A DNA stretch of 64,000 nucleotides, taken from assembly GCA_000149265.1 (NCBI GenBank), contig CH003018.1:492792-556791 (forward strand), in the 5' to 3' direction. The notes beneath the pieces were generated by a model that ran no database searches, was not told the DNA's origin, and saw only the letters and a program-made list of their open reading frames with translations. The position numbers and the translations under genes were made by a program. Shown piece by piece: positions 1 to 13,978 of this stretch. The DNA comes from Ciona savignyi. Taxonomy: Eukaryota > Chordata > Ascidiacea > Phlebobranchia > Cionidae. The first letter of the stretch is position 1, and every line of letters begins with the position of its first letter.

Positions 1-465
1 CATTGCGGTCAAACCGTTGGTCGGATGGCTGAAATCTTTAAACTGACAAGCGCTTGCATGGTTCGTTGCACCGAAGAATGTGAATCGATGCTTCAATGTG
101 TTTGCTCCAATTGTGTGAGACAATGCCGATCAACCAGGAGAGGTGATATTTTATAATGTACATGCATACAATAGGAAATATGCCATAAGTTATACCGTAT
201 GTAGATTTTCATGATTACGCGTTCTAGTTTATAAATTCGTCGTACAGTTGGTGATGAAAATGAGAAGTGTAAGATGAGATGCGCATTCACAACATGCATG
301 GAAACTCACCCGTCATGCAAACACTGCGCTGCACCCTGTATTCGACGAGTTCAGGAATGCAAAGCTACCAACTGCAGAGTGGAATGCCCTTCACAAATGA
401 GCATTCCACAGCATATGGCTCTGAAGCCATGTCGCAAATGTGTCCAGGCGAATTGCCAAATGTAA
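1..465 (+). CDS. Cysteine-rich protein, C-terminal part (5' end outside window)
   Basis: Two exons: 1..142 (open at the window edge) and 248..465 with a TAA stop. The intron 143..247 has a G|GTGATA donor and a pyrimidine-containing TACAG acceptor, and the phase-1 join keeps the frame. The visible roughly 120 residues contain about 20 cysteines in spaced groups such as CxxxxC, CxC, CxxC and CxxxC, with many basic residues between them and no membrane segment. That pattern suggests a disulfide-rich extracellular protein, but I recognise no named domain. A second open frame overlapping exon 2 lacks the cysteine pattern and is a shadow. Function unknown; I am fairly sure it is a gene end and unsure of everything else. 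Confidence 0.6.
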
Positions 466-1444
466 ATAATTTTTAAGCAATAACATCGTTTTTACACATC
501 ACAAGCATTAAGAGAACAATTAATTAAAAAACGGTTTTTACTAACCATGTATAGTTTATAAACACAACACGCAATTAAAATTATTTACAACGTACATTAT
601 TGTATAGGTTTTCGTTATTTGAAGTTCAGGTAATCTTAGTGCTATTACCTACTAGCGACAAGACAACTAACTAACCAGGCGAAAAATTGCGCATCGAATT
701 TGATTTGTTTACAAAATATCGCTTCAAACTCAATAAGATAATACTGGTAAGTAATCAAAACATTAAAAAAATTTTACAATAGCTTGGTAAAACTGAAGCT
801 ATACCAATGTGTTCAAATCATCTGAATGTTTAGTAACTTTTATTGAAGTATGTCAGACGCCAACAAGGTATTAGATAGACAATTAAAGTTAAAATGTTAG
901 TATAGACTCTTCCCAGAGTAGGAAAAGAATACGAATTTTACCTTCAGTCGACGACTGTATTAAAATATTTTTGTTTTTTACGCCTTAGTTCACAGTTGCG
1001 TAATATATTTATAAACTTTGTATTCGTAATATGAAAAAAAATGTTATTGAAACGAGGAACTTTGCAGAGCACACACATTGCATACTAGTATATAACACAT
1101 GAGAAGCGGTTGAATAACACAATAATGGAATAGGATACAAACTTCAAATAACACACACGAAAATCCAAATACCACCATGTACAGTATACAGCGAGCCTTC
1201 ACCCAACCACAACGGTTGTTGTTGAGATCATGAGATCACACAAAATTCAATTTTGAAATAAATCAGTATTTGCATCATCGATTGGTATAAATTGCGCAAG
1301 GTAAGCACGCCGCAGTATATGCGCAATCGACAAATAACTTATCTTACAACACTTTAATGGAGAATCAAAAACACATTATAAAGAAAAAAAAAGGATTTTA
1401 ACTTCTGTAAATATCAAAGAAAAATGTGTTGAAAAAATACAATT
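466..1444. other. Intergenic, convergent 3' ends
   Basis: Tail-to-tail spacer between the cysteine-rich gene and SECISBP2L. It is AT-rich and without coding-looking frames. A minus-strand AATAAA (plus-strand TTTATT at 839..844) could serve SECISBP2L, and an ATTAAA near 521 could serve the left gene. No repeat family is recognised here. Confidence 0.5.
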
Positions 1445-4400
1445 TCAAGAGCTTTCTTCTTGCTTGGTATCAAGAATGCTCTCCGTGCTACCAAGTTGCT
1501 CAGCATCACTTTGCTCGTTCAGATCCAAATCTGCTACTGATCTTGTGGCATCTTCCAACCACAGGTGGATGCGATCATGAGCAGAAGATTGTGAGCTCAC
1601 ATCATCTGGGATGACGCGAGGAAGTATCAGAGTTGGATTGGCGGGAAGGAGGGATGACATTGTCTGGTTTCGTGGTGCTGCAGGTCGAGAATGATTTGTC
1701 GAGTGCGCGTCGATGATTGGCGCTCGTCTCATGGACATCTTTATCATCTTTGGATGCGATCGAATCTTCTTTTTGGTTACTTTTAGTAGATTCCAGTTGG
1801 TCATCATGCTCAACTTCAGAAAGCCTCTCGACCACCGTGCTCCCCGAATCTTTACGACTCAAGACTTCCGGCTCTTGGGCTCTGACATGAGACTCAGTTT
1901 GATCTTTCCCAGCTTCCTCTTCATCAGAAGCATCGTCTTCAGGAGGAGGAGAGAGAGCAGAAACCTCCTCCCCAGTGTCCATCATTACTCTCCAATTGCT
2001 CGCTACAAACATTGACATAATCACAATTGATAAAGGTATCATGTGAATATAATAACATTCTGAATATCCCAGAAATTATAGTGTCACCAATTTAATATCA
2101 AGTGCATAACGAGGTTCTTGCATATTAAAAAAAACTTTTATCAACTAGAATCAATTTAATGAAAACAAGATATGAACTGGATTGGTTAAGTTACCTTCAT
2201 TCATCTCCGAGATAGGTTCTGATATGAAACTGGCAAAAGAGACACAACTGGCAGCAGATGGATTTCGGGAATGTGTCATGTGAGCAAACCTCTTTGATGC
2301 ACCACCACTGGTCTGTATTGTATAGGATTTTAAAATTATTAAATTGTATAAATTTACATTACAAGTTAATAAAATGCATTGTCAGAATAAACTGGACTTA
2401 AACAATATATATAAGATATAAAATTGATATCAAATCAAAATCTGATATGTTGCAGCAAGTAACTGCCATGTTCAGTGTATACGACATTATGCTGCATTGT
2501 ACTTTTTATGATTCATATCCTGATAAGAACTTGGTGTAAAAGGTAACAAGGTTTCTTGTAATGTTATATAACAGCAGTACAAGGTAATGTTTCTGCAATA
2601 TTTAAAACCTGAGCGGGTTGGTTTGCTTCCATAACTTCCTGTTGGTAGATTGAAACCATCTCCTTGTACTTTACTTGGGCTTCGGTGACGAGTTCAACCA
2701 ACTGCTTGTACTGCTCCTATTGTGAAATATTCAATGTTATTTGACCATCATCTAACTTCGCATCAGAAGAGTTAAACGAGTGACTTGGCTTAACTGATGC
2801 ATTTGAAAATAAAACTGCGCAGCATCCACTCAGTCAGTATTAAATATTTTACCCATAAAATTGATTGTTTATTCCATGTGAGTGGATATTAACACGCGAG
2901 TTGTAAAATAAAGAGGCTAGGTTGATAAGAACTAGTCTTATTCAAGAAGATGGAAGAGTTAAATTAAAAGACAATGACATAAGCAGTCGTCAAGAGTAAC
3001 TGGTATGTACTGTCAGGTTACAAAACTGATTGTGTTAAATATATTGGAGAAGAATTTTGATTCAACTTTTTTTTGCATCTTTAAAATGCAAAATAGAAAC
3101 AACTGTACCTCTGCACCACTGTAATCGAAGACGCCAACAATGGAAACTGGGACCATTTTAGACACTGCTCTACCTAGAGCTTTCCTCCCAAGTGCAAAGA
3201 CATAGGTGACATTCTGCTCTTCACAGAGGTTAAGGATCTGTTGCAGAGCATCATCTAATCCTCCTGCATCACAAGATAACGAATGTAAAATAAGGTATTA
3301 ACTTAAAACCGAGTTGCTTTTATATTTGGAAACTAAGGAAATATTTCAGGATTAAAAAATGTTCCCAAATAAAAATCTACACTATCTTAGGTCACTGGAT
3401 GGGAAGAAATGTTATTTAAAACTGCTGATCTGCAGCTGGAACTCAGATTTTACACTCGGCCAAAATTACACTGAGAATAATATAGGATTTTGGTAAAGGA
3501 TGAATTCTGCCTCCAAGATTTAAGATTTTACCTTTTGCTTGTATCTTTTCAAGGTTCGGAGAAATAAATATACATCGCAATTTCTTCATTTTCAGATGCT
3601 TAGTAACCTCCCGTAAACCCATCACAAGTCGGCGCTTTCTCTTAGCTTTCATTGGGTCTTTTTGAAAAAGCCTATTAAATTAAAATAAATTATGATTGAG
3701 AGTTGCAAAAATACCAGGAGGTTGTAATTAAAATACACTTGAATGGCGGAAAGGAGCCCACCTGTCTTGAAATTGAACAAGTTTCTGCAGCATCATCGTA
3801 CACGTCTCATCGATCCTTTTGTCCAGTACTTGGCAGCAATACCTGAGGGTTCAATCACAAGTTCTCATTATTGCAGATTTAACCCGAGCAATCACATTTG
3901 TAAAGCAAATTGCATAAAACATGCATGCTTTGCCATGATGATATGACAAATGTTTGCACAGCTGGCAAAAACACTGGTTTACGCCTATGCCTTCAGTATT
4001 CTGTCCTTCAATGGAAATTTAGCATGAAACTAATCTAAAATTGGTTGAATTTTGGGTCAAGTTATTCATCAAATCACTTACTCCCTGTATCTGCGGCTGT
4101 GGATTTGTGGAACAGTTGCAGGAATGATATCGACAGAGTCTGGAGCTGCAACTGTTTCTCCTTTCGACTCATCTGTTGTGTTTATAGCTGAAAACGATAA
4201 GAGAAAATACGGTAGCATGGTGAAAGTGATAATTACACATTTACAGTCAAAATGGGGATACTTAAAAAAATACATTAGACCTTATCCGAAAAAAAAACAT
4301 ACATTACCATCACCAAATACAAATTGCTAACAAAAAATTTTGAAGTTTTTAAAGTTCTCTAAAGGTTTTTTTAAAATTATCTCTGGACCAGGTAACAAAA

Positions 4401-7400
4401 TAAACAATGTGGGCCAAGAAAATGGCATTACAAGCGAGTACAAATGCAAATAGATTTAATAACCGGGTCAAGGTTTTCCTCATGAGAAGAGGGACACTGT
4501 ATAAATCAACCACAAATACCTCGGTATATAGAAGCAGGGTAGGGAGGGACATCAGGTGCAGGGACTGGCATTGTGGTCAGTTGTTTTAAGTGATGTTCTT
4601 TTTTCTCTTCACGCTCTTTCAATATCACCTTAAATTGTCAACAGAAAAGCTTGTTTTTTAACCCCCGGTTTAAATTGTGCAAAAATTGTTCATAAAGACA
4701 TTTATTTAGATATGCGCCATTTTGACTGGGGTTGGCCATATGATTGATTATTTTTTACATTGCACAAAATGTGTAGTCATAATATGACTCATATTAACAT
4801 AAAACCACACCTCTGTTGCACGCAGTTACATACTTTTAAAGATTACCTTTTTTAAAGCGCTTGGCTTTTTCACTTTGGGCACTTCTCTCTCTTTTCCCTT
4901 TTTAATCATAGGAGCTGTCCCATCTAATGCATTCATTGGTGTAATCATTGACACTGCTGTTTGCCTATAAGAGGATAAGTATGGGTTTTAAGCTTGGGTT
5001 TAAATATGATTACGACTGTGTTAAATTAATCTATAAAATTTGTATCTGGAAATTTTACCATAAGTGAATCCTGGCTTACTCAGCCAACACACATTGTTTA
5101 TTGATTATCTTCTTTTGAACTGATATGAGCGGAATTAAAAATCCTTTTTAAGAAAAATTTGTAGGATTAAACAAAATCCCTTTGGGCTTGCAGAATATAA
5201 TCACACCTGATGTTCAAAGGAGGTTTCTTGGCCGCTGCATTATCTTTCAACTTTTCACTTGCCCCGCCTTTTTGGCTTGAATCTATGATTTTCTTTTCCT
5301 CCAGCTTGGTCATGACCTCGCTAAAATCGAGGACTGGGGTTTTGCTCTTGTTACGTCCGGAAGCTGTTTTCTTAAACACTTTCTGAAAAAGTTTGGAGGA
5401 TGTTCAATAAAAATTGCTACACAAGGGTTTCTTGGTATTCTAAAAGGTTAAATGCCCATAACACAGGACTCGTATAGTCGTTTAAATTGTGATTTGCAAT
5501 AAGGAAATTGATTTTAAGGTGTCGTATTCCTTGTTGTTTTAAAAGTAGGACAATGTATACAATGTACACATTTAAATGCTAATGAAAAGCAAAGTTACCA
5601 CAGGAGCAATTAATTAGACTATAGAGTAAGTTCTACAGTAGTTTAACTCTCTTACAAGTCGTTACAATACAAAAACACAATCTATAGAAATACACAAACC
5701 TGTATATTTTCATGTTCCTTGCTTATTTCAGCATATTCCTCATCAGCAGCTTTTGCCGCTCTCTCTGCTTTCTTTCGCCGCTTCTTTGATTTTTGAGCTT
5801 GAGCTTTCTCGTTTGAGTTAGATGGCGGGTATACTTGATTTTGTACATTCTAAAATTTAAGAGCTGAATTAGTGACTTAATAAATTGACAATGGGTAGTT
5901 TGTTAATAAATGGTATGGTAATTAAGAACTGTTTAAAGACATTTTGACAAATCTTAATTATTGGAACTTCTACTTAACAGACTAGCAGGATTATATATCC
6001 TGCAGTTTATGTTGTAAATTGAAGATTTTTTATCCAATTGGATGCTGATTAATCATAACCTCAACGTTTGTCAGTGTAAATTTCATTAAGGCAAATTCTG
6101 TTTATTATGACAACACTTATGGATATTTAAAAAACTTACAATTTTAAGTAAAATTGAAACCAACTCATTCAACCTCAATATAAAACTTACAGATTGTGAA
6201 GAACGAGGTATTTTTCCCATCACAGCCGCGCTGTAGGAAAACACATTTCCAGGAGCTGATGTAGAAGTGGTATATAAGTTCCCACCCAATCCAGGGAATT
6301 CTTGATTGTCCTACAAAGATAAGTTGCATAAATTCTGTAGTTTAGGATCACGCCTTCAAAAATGCTTACACTGAGCATGAACAGAGTGTTATCCTCTGGC
6401 AAGTGCAGTCCGTTAATACTTGGGTCGTTATGGGAGTTTAAAACAATCGGGCTATTGTCTCTGAGCTGCCTTTCCATGGTACTTGGCTTTCCCATCTGAT
6501 GGTGATTAGTGTGGCCACCATATGAGGGGCTCTTAGAGCGATTGTCAAATTTATTGAACTTCCGCTGGCTTCTTGGCTCCAAGGATGGATTTCGGAAGTT
6601 TTGTTGATGATGGAAAGGGTTTGGTCCATTGGACCAATATCCAGCATGAAATGCCATGTTGGTGTTCCAGTTACTCGTGCTTGAACCCTGCAAATCAGGT
6701 TTCTTTTTAATTTGTATTTTCCTGGAAAATTAGTCTTGGAAAAGTTTGATGTGGGGTAAATCGTTATTCATGAAATAAAAACGAAGAATCTGGTGTTTGC
6801 ACAATAAAATTACACTCATGAAAGTTACACAACCATAAATACCGATACGTAAACATGACATTTGACACGACTACTTTGTAGAATGGCTCATTAAACTGAC
6901 AGTGGTTGTTTTGGTGATACTTGTATTTGGTAGCGAAGTTTAATTGTTGTGTTATTGCTGTAATTGTTAAAGGAATCTATTGTTGATTTAACAGCGGTGT
7001 TTAATTCACCAGACTTCAGTGTAAATGTGAGGGAAGCAATGTTGTGACTTTTCATAAATAGGATACTATTTGGCATCAAAAGAATTTACGAAGTGTTATT
7101 TAAAACTGGCATCACAGCGTTAGACAAAAAATCATGATGTAACAGCAGATGGAAAATCAACAAAATATAGGATTTAGATCAAATGTGGTTCAGTTTCAAG
7201 TAACAACAATATCGTTAGCACCAGCTGAAGGCATTTAAAAAAATTCTGAAAACTAAATGTTGAAATCAGACTCATGTATCACAGCTCATAGGAATGTTAA
7301 ACAATCTCTTATCTTTCCTGCAATACAAACTGAAACTAATCCCAACCTTATTTACTTATACAAGGTAAATAATACCTGGTTTCCATTGGAAGTTTGGATC

Positions 7401-7596
7401 AAACTAGGGTGGAGGGGGAATCCCGGTGAGGGTCGATTTGCTGTCAAGATTCAAGTACATGATAAGAATAAGATGATACACAAACATTTAAAAGTCTTGA
7501 GTTTAATAATCAGATAACATATTGATAAATTAATCACATATGGACATATTGTTTTAAAATGCTAAAATATAATTTTAAAATTGTCTGGTAATTTAA

Positions 7597-7633
<37 letters not shown>

Positions 7634-10600
7634 CTTTTAACACAGAAAGTAATTCTAACAATTATCGATAACCACTATAAACCTCAGCCCAATGACTTTA
7701 TTTTGATACTAGACTTGCTAAGTAACCAGTTGATTAATATTTAACCTAAAGTGACAATTATCCATAGCACACAAGTGTACTCACATATTTTTGAAAATAA
7801 CTCACCTAACATTGGATTCGGTGGCGGTGAAAATATGATGGGAGGGCCTGGTTGCCCATAACCCAACAAACTAGTTGGGGGAGGGGTAACATGGGGTGAT
7901 AGGGAGTTGTGAAAAAGATGATTCGTCGCTGATGAAGGGTGAACTTGGAACATGGGTCCATGTGCGGATACATTAGATGGGGTGATGTATATCACTTGTG
8001 GGACTGAGTCCTTCTGAAATGGAAAGGAACAAAATTCTTAAATATCTTACTTACTTTTGTAAGCTGATACCCGGTCTTTGAAAAGACGAAGGATAACAAA
8101 GGTCATTATCAATTTCACTTTATTTATAAACAAAAAGTAAAAAGATACGAGACCATACATAATATTTGTTTAAATAATTAATATAACATACCTCATTTCT
8201 TGCGTTAAGACCATGGGTGCTGGTTCCGCCACTTTTTGCATGAACTAATCTATGTTTCGGGCTGTAACAAATATATTATTTACAGTTCAGAATTTGTATA
8301 AAAAAGCATCAAGGCCATTAATAAATATGTGATTTTCTGCCTAACTCTGTCATTATAAAGAATTTCTCTGGAATCCCTCCCTAGACATTGTTCCATATTT
8401 GAGCAACACTATGTTATGTAAGACAAAAAATGTTGGTATGTAAAATGTAAAGCATATAAAAATTCTGATATGATCGCATTACTACACTGATTTGCTGACC
8501 TGTAATATCCAGAATCACTATCCACATCAGCATGATCACTAGATGAATCATACGCTCCCGATGTATACACCAGTGTTTCTCTTCTTCGGCGGCTCCTGCC
8601 AGGCTTGCGAAGCAAACTTGGGTGATCAGTGAGTGATTTGCTTGCAATGCTTATCGGGAAATCTATTAAAAAAACGAAAGTTCTTAGATGGATCAAATAT
8701 TAGATGTGCCTTTTAACTTTACCATCGACTAATGTTCTATTAATATTTATGTTTGATTAGCTTCTCTTTATACAAGTTGTATCACTGGCTATATATTTAT
8801 TACTGATGCTCTAAATTTAAGTAATTTTCCAATATCCTACACATGTTAAGTTTAACCAAACATGTATATTTCAATCCAAGTTCATGATTTTGAAATAGTT
8901 GCTTGCTATGCTAAACAACTTTGTAGAGTTTGGTTATAGCAAATCACAAAGGGAAAATATCAACTTCAAAATAAAATAAAAAGTCTTGGAAAGCAACAGT
9001 ACTGCATAGCCTACCAACTGTGTATAATGCCAGAGTTACTTAGTCGCTTTTGCAATCTTTAGTCAGAAACCTTTTTAAAATAAGGAACTTATTTTTTATA
9101 GCAAGGTATTGTGATTTGGTTTAACAATAACATTTAAACCTCCCGGCGCCTTAATTTATACTTTTTTTGTAAAAAGTTATTTAAAACGAATGCTGTAACT
9201 ATGACAATATACTATAAATCTAAAAAATAACCTGTACTAATGCAATACTTAATCATAGAAAGCTTTTTAAAATGCATTTAAACTTCACATGTGGACATTA
9301 AAATTCTTGGCATAAGTAATAGGTAATGGCTGTTTCCGTTTGTGCATTTTCTAAAACTAGCTTTTATATGTTAGAGGTTGAAGCACAAACATTAGTCAGG
9401 TGTGTGATTTTAAAAACAAATAATTGGAGAATTAGTCATCTGTGACTGTTGACAATTAGTATGTTTTGTTATTTAGTGCTAAACCTATCGCTTACTAGCT
9501 TCATGTTTCTAAAAAGAGTATTTAAGAGTAAAACAATAAAATATGTTAACTGTGGTCATGTTCTGTCATTAACTTTTATCTTTAAAATTAATGCTCTAAA
9601 ATTGACTGTCCTAGTACAAATATCAGTACATTTTTACTTTAACTCTTTCAAATTGACTGTCTGAGTAAAAATAAATTTTCATTTTAAAAACTCTTTCACC
9701 CACCGGTTTGCTGGCAGTTATCCACCAACTCTGGTGAGGGCGATCCACGATTTGCTTCCTTCTGCGTTCCAACATTCCTCTTTAATATTCTTTTTCCACT
9801 GCTACCTCTGCTCCTTGTCTGCAATTAAAACCACATATTAAAATTTGTAAATTTAATTATTCCATAAGTTGGGTAAAATGAAATTTCAGCAGGTATCTGG
9901 TTTTGTTAGTTTTATATGTTCTGTAGTTTTTATTAGCAGATCAATTTGTGTAGAAATGGATTGTTTTCAAGTGGGGTGGGCATGTGATATGTATGTTTCG
10001 GTGTCCATAAATATATGGAAAACATGAATGTCCTATCCTAATTAGTCAGAATGGTACATGTCTATATTAAATTTTCAAGAGCTATTACAGTGTTGTTAGT
10101 GCACACAACTGGAACTAAACTAGTCCCTGACACTTTGACAACCTGAATCAGAGATTTAAAAGTTTTTCAAGCTTATGAAAATCAAACAAAGAGGTTAATA
10201 GCTTGCACCCTGGCAAAGCACCCTATGAAATTTGCAATCGGCATCCAACATTAAAGGAGAATTTTAATCCTTTTTGCATGTAATATTAATCAGACCGTTC
10301 TGGGCAAAGTATTCTTTGGACCACCCGAGTAATGCAAATGATTCTTAAGTTGGAAATTACTAATCTAAATTATTACTACTGATATACCACCCAACAAACT
10401 CTAAACTCTATTCATATTTATAAATAAAGTGTCAATAATATATATAGGGCAGGCATACACCCACCAAGTATACACAGAAGGTAAGTAAACACAGAATGCT
10501 GCTCCAACTTGTACAGAACAAACAACTAACAAAGATAAACACTCACCTTTAAAGAACTTGATTTGTGAACAACAACGGAAGACGGATTAGGACTGTACTG

Positions 10601-13600
10601 GCATTGAATTGAGTCACCATAGACAGCTGTAATATGAGCAGTGTCTGCCAAATTTCCTGGTATGAAATGTGTATGTTAAGTAGCAATAATTGGCCATCAG
10701 ATTATAACATGAATATGGTAAAATGTCTAAATTAGGGCTGCGAATTAACGGTTAATTTAAAAAACGGTTAACTGATTTAAAAATAATCGGTTAACCGTTA
10801 ACCGATTTTCTTTAAACTACCATCAAATTGGCACCGTTTTTGGCAAAAAAAGTTCAGGCAGCAAAGAAATAACGCGTGTGATTACCGGCATTATCGGGTC
10901 TTATTTATGCGTTAGTTTATAGTTTTTAAACGTCACCTTAAGACACATAGTATAACTTTGATTGTAATGCGTAATATTGAGTTAAAAATCAAACAATCAG
11001 CGTCTGAATGGTTGCTTATATTACGTTGACAATCAAACAATCGACGTGTGAATGGTGCGTATATTACGTTGACAATCAAACAATCGACATGTGAATGGTT
11101 GCTTATATTACGTTAATAATGAAACAATCAACATGTGAATGGAGTTATGTATATTTGAAGATTAAAATTACGCCCAATTAAATGTGAGTGGTAAACATTT
11201 TTTACCGTTGTCAGTCAGGTATTTCATGTCATGAAAGCGTGCGTTTTACCAACCAACGAACAGATAAAAGAGTTCAAAAAAAGAGTTGTTAAAAAACGGT
11301 TAAACGGTTAAAATTTTGACGTGACATTTTTATGGTTAACCGTAGTTAACCGTTAATTTTTCGCAGCCCTAGTCTAAACCAGTATAAAATAAAAGATATG
11401 TTAAATCAGATGAAAACGGAAAAATGCAATAGAACACAATAATTTACATTATACAAAGATATATTGTAACTGTTTAAAAAGCTATAGGGATTTGATATAT
11501 GTGGTAAATAAATAATCTCCAAGATTTCTTGGCCAAACGGCCTAAGTTTGGTCTCCTTAGAGAGCAGTAAGATCGATTTTTAAAAACAGACAAATAACAG
11601 AACATTGCATTTACTTTTTGAGTAAAGTATTTTTTTAACTTTTAATTTTTTTTTGAGATTTGGAATAACAAAATAAATTCAAAATTTTTGGATATTTTAT
11701 TCGAATAACTTTAGTCTTGAACATTTGCTGTAATTTAACATGTACCTGTTAGCCGGTACAGCACTACAAAGCATACACAGTCAAAACGTGCAATTTGCGT
11801 CATAAGAAATTCGCTTCTAAAGCTCAGTATAGTCCGTCTTAATTTTATATACAAATTAATTAAATGTAAAACTTAAACACGATAAATAAGATAAATATTT
11901 TTATTATTGTGACAAATTGTCATTATATTATGTTCACTGTATTATGGTACTGCACACTATATGATGTATCGGTATTTAAAAATCTTTAAGGATTTTGTAT
12001 AATTAAAAATCCACTGCCACCCCACAACTATAAAACCTTATCAAATGAAAAGCCTATCATATAATTACCTTCTAAGGGTAATCCAGAAAAGTTTTGTGAA
12101 ACTGTCCCCATTGCAAATTGATTGGCATTGGTAAATGCAGCGGAGTTAGAAGAACTATCAAGGTAGCCAACATTTGCATATGTGCCATTACGTAATGCTG
12201 GAGTAGGAAACCTCTGGTTAAAGTTTGCACCATGTTGCATTCGTCTGTAAACACAATTGAATATATATATTTAAAACAAGCACAATATACCTACAATATA
12301 AATGCTGAAGTTTACACTTAGGAAAGGAATATAATTGATGTTATTTGTTATTATTCCTTAAAGCAAGGCTTCCCTGGAGGTCGCGCAATAAATTTTAGGG
12401 GTAAAAAAGAGAACATCAATTTTACACAAACTACAATATCTGTTGTATATACTTTTAACTGTTTAGAATGTTAAACATAAAGACGAGTAGCAGAAAATTT
12501 AAGAGGTTGTGAGTTTTATATTTGGGAAGCCTTGCCTTACAGTATGTATATATATACTAACACCAATCCATACAAAAATTATGACTAGACTACACACTCA
12601 AATAAGCAATATTAAAATAAATGTAAAAAAAGAATCTGTTGCTTTGGTTATAATGTTTGATTTTACAGTTTAAACTGTTATGAATAATTCATATCAACAG
12701 CAAATGTCAGTTCACATTAGGAACGCCAAGGGTACAATTTTGAAAACCAGTGTGCAGATTCTTAAGGTCACAGCTATGACTGAAATGTACAGCAGTAACA
12801 ATAACTAGAATTGTACATACAAATAAATTCTTATGGTGATGACTGATCATAAAAGATATTTTATTCTTGAGTAATAAATTTCAATATGAAGCACCCAAAC
12901 GCTCTGCAGCAATAATCAGACCAATCAACATAGTAAATTAATAAAAACGGGCTTGATATATACTGGTATATATTAATATTTTAATATATGGACGATACTT
13001 ATAAAATACCGGTTGTCTGTTAATTACGGTAACAACAAACTTCTAAAGTTGACCTACTAACTCAAATGGAAGGTTAACAACATTGCATTTGTAAGATTAA
13101 AATTAGATAACGCACCGTTATATCTGCTCGACTGAATAATACAATTGCAACAGTTCTTAATCTGTTTTATTGTAAATAATCAGATAAGAAAGAGATGTGC
13201 CAACTTTTTGTGTTGTGTTACAAACTTACTGTCCACATTGCAACATTACCTGTTAAATGGTTGAACTCGGACAATTGTTAAAAATGTATACATCAGTAAA
13301 AAACTCCGAAATGGACAGAACTGAGAAGTTTGCTAATTTTAATTACCAAGAACATGCGATTCAACCTAGAGTTAAAATATTATAAAATAACACAATTCTC
13401 CTAGTAATTCTGATACAATTTGCAAAACAAATTGTAACCTTTCATCTTGATTATCCTGTACGAATGGATAGCATGTTGTGACGTATCTAGGAAGTGGTCT
13501 TCCACTTTGTGGATCCATTGATTCTTCAGTCCATTCCCGCCTCGGTACAAATGGAGGAACTTCAGCTCTTAAGTTTGTTCTCTGTTTAAATGGAAATTTA

Positions 13601-13978
13601 ATAACATTAAATCAAAACTTTTAAAAAAAAGATTAAACAAAATCACTGTCAATGATGGAGGCTGATGTAATAATTTGCTACCAGTAACTGTAATTATATA
13701 CATGTACCTTAATAATAAGCTAGTTGTTTAGATGTAACAATATAGAAATTAGGATAATAAAGCCATTTTTATAAAATATTTGGAACATACTTATGAAATT
13801 AAAAATTGGTGTGTTCGCGTGTATTGTTGTTTTATTTAAATGAATCAAGAATATGGCTTATAGAAATTGTAGAATTTAAACATTTATAAATATTCTCTAA
13901 TTCATACATCTCTATTTAGTTGTAAGAATAAAGGTAAAAACCAACACTTACATCAGATTCAAGACCCTGAGAAAACAT
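1445..13978 (-). CDS. SECISBP2L: SECIS-binding protein 2 / SECISBP2-like
   Basis: SECISBP2 proteins bind the SECIS element in selenoprotein mRNAs and help recode UGA as selenocysteine. Exons, 5' to 3': 13952..13978, 13439..13581, 12069..12244, 10547..10656, 9704..9818, 8500..8662, 8192..8261, 7806..8013, 6875..6957, 6370..6687, 6191..6310, 5700..5849, 5207..5382, 4847..4964, 4520..4628, 4082..4187, 3762..3842, 3532..3671, 3109..3263, 2609..2716, 2195..2312, 1781..2002, 1445..1677. The phases close to 3249 nt (1082 aa), close to the length of vertebrate SECISBP2L. Landmarks: N-terminal AEVPPFVP and YPFVQ; DSDSGYYSPKHR; an SBP2-type segment with SALKKVILKERE (about 620-695); the L7Ae domain (about 760-880) with MGLREVTKHL and FALGRKALGRAVSK; and the SECISBP2L-like tail SRNPSAASCVSF. 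The 83-nt exon and the last intron are the least certain parts. Confidence 0.93.
1678..1780 (-). other. Short last intron of SECISBP2L, possibly retained
   Basis: This 103-nt stretch has a GTAACC donor and a CTGCAG acceptor on the minus strand. Removing it joins the acidic exon 1781..2002 to a 77-residue tail ending at 1445. Left in, the same frame stays open and gives a different C terminus ending at 1602. Both tails look plausible, so alternative splicing is possible. I prefer removal because the downstream tail is acidic and Ser/Gln-rich like the rest of the C terminus. Confidence 0.5.
7596..7631. repeat. (TA)n microsatellite
   Basis: An uninterrupted run of about 17 TA units in a SECISBP2L intron. 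Confidence 0.9.
10733..11371. mobile_element. Non-autonomous hAT-like DNA transposon with internal tandem repeats
   Basis: A 639-bp element in a SECISBP2L intron. Its ends are inverted copies beginning TAGGGCTGCGAA and followed by TTAACGGTTAA-type sequence. It is flanked by an 8-bp duplication, GTCTAAAT on the left and GTCTAAAC on the right (7 of 8 identical), as hAT elements make. It has no transposase frame. Inside, about 10966..11142 holds roughly four tandem units of about 43 bp sharing ACGTTGACAATCAAACAATC and GTGAATGG. The same unit occurs in the element at 19367..20625, so the two are related. Confidence 0.82.
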
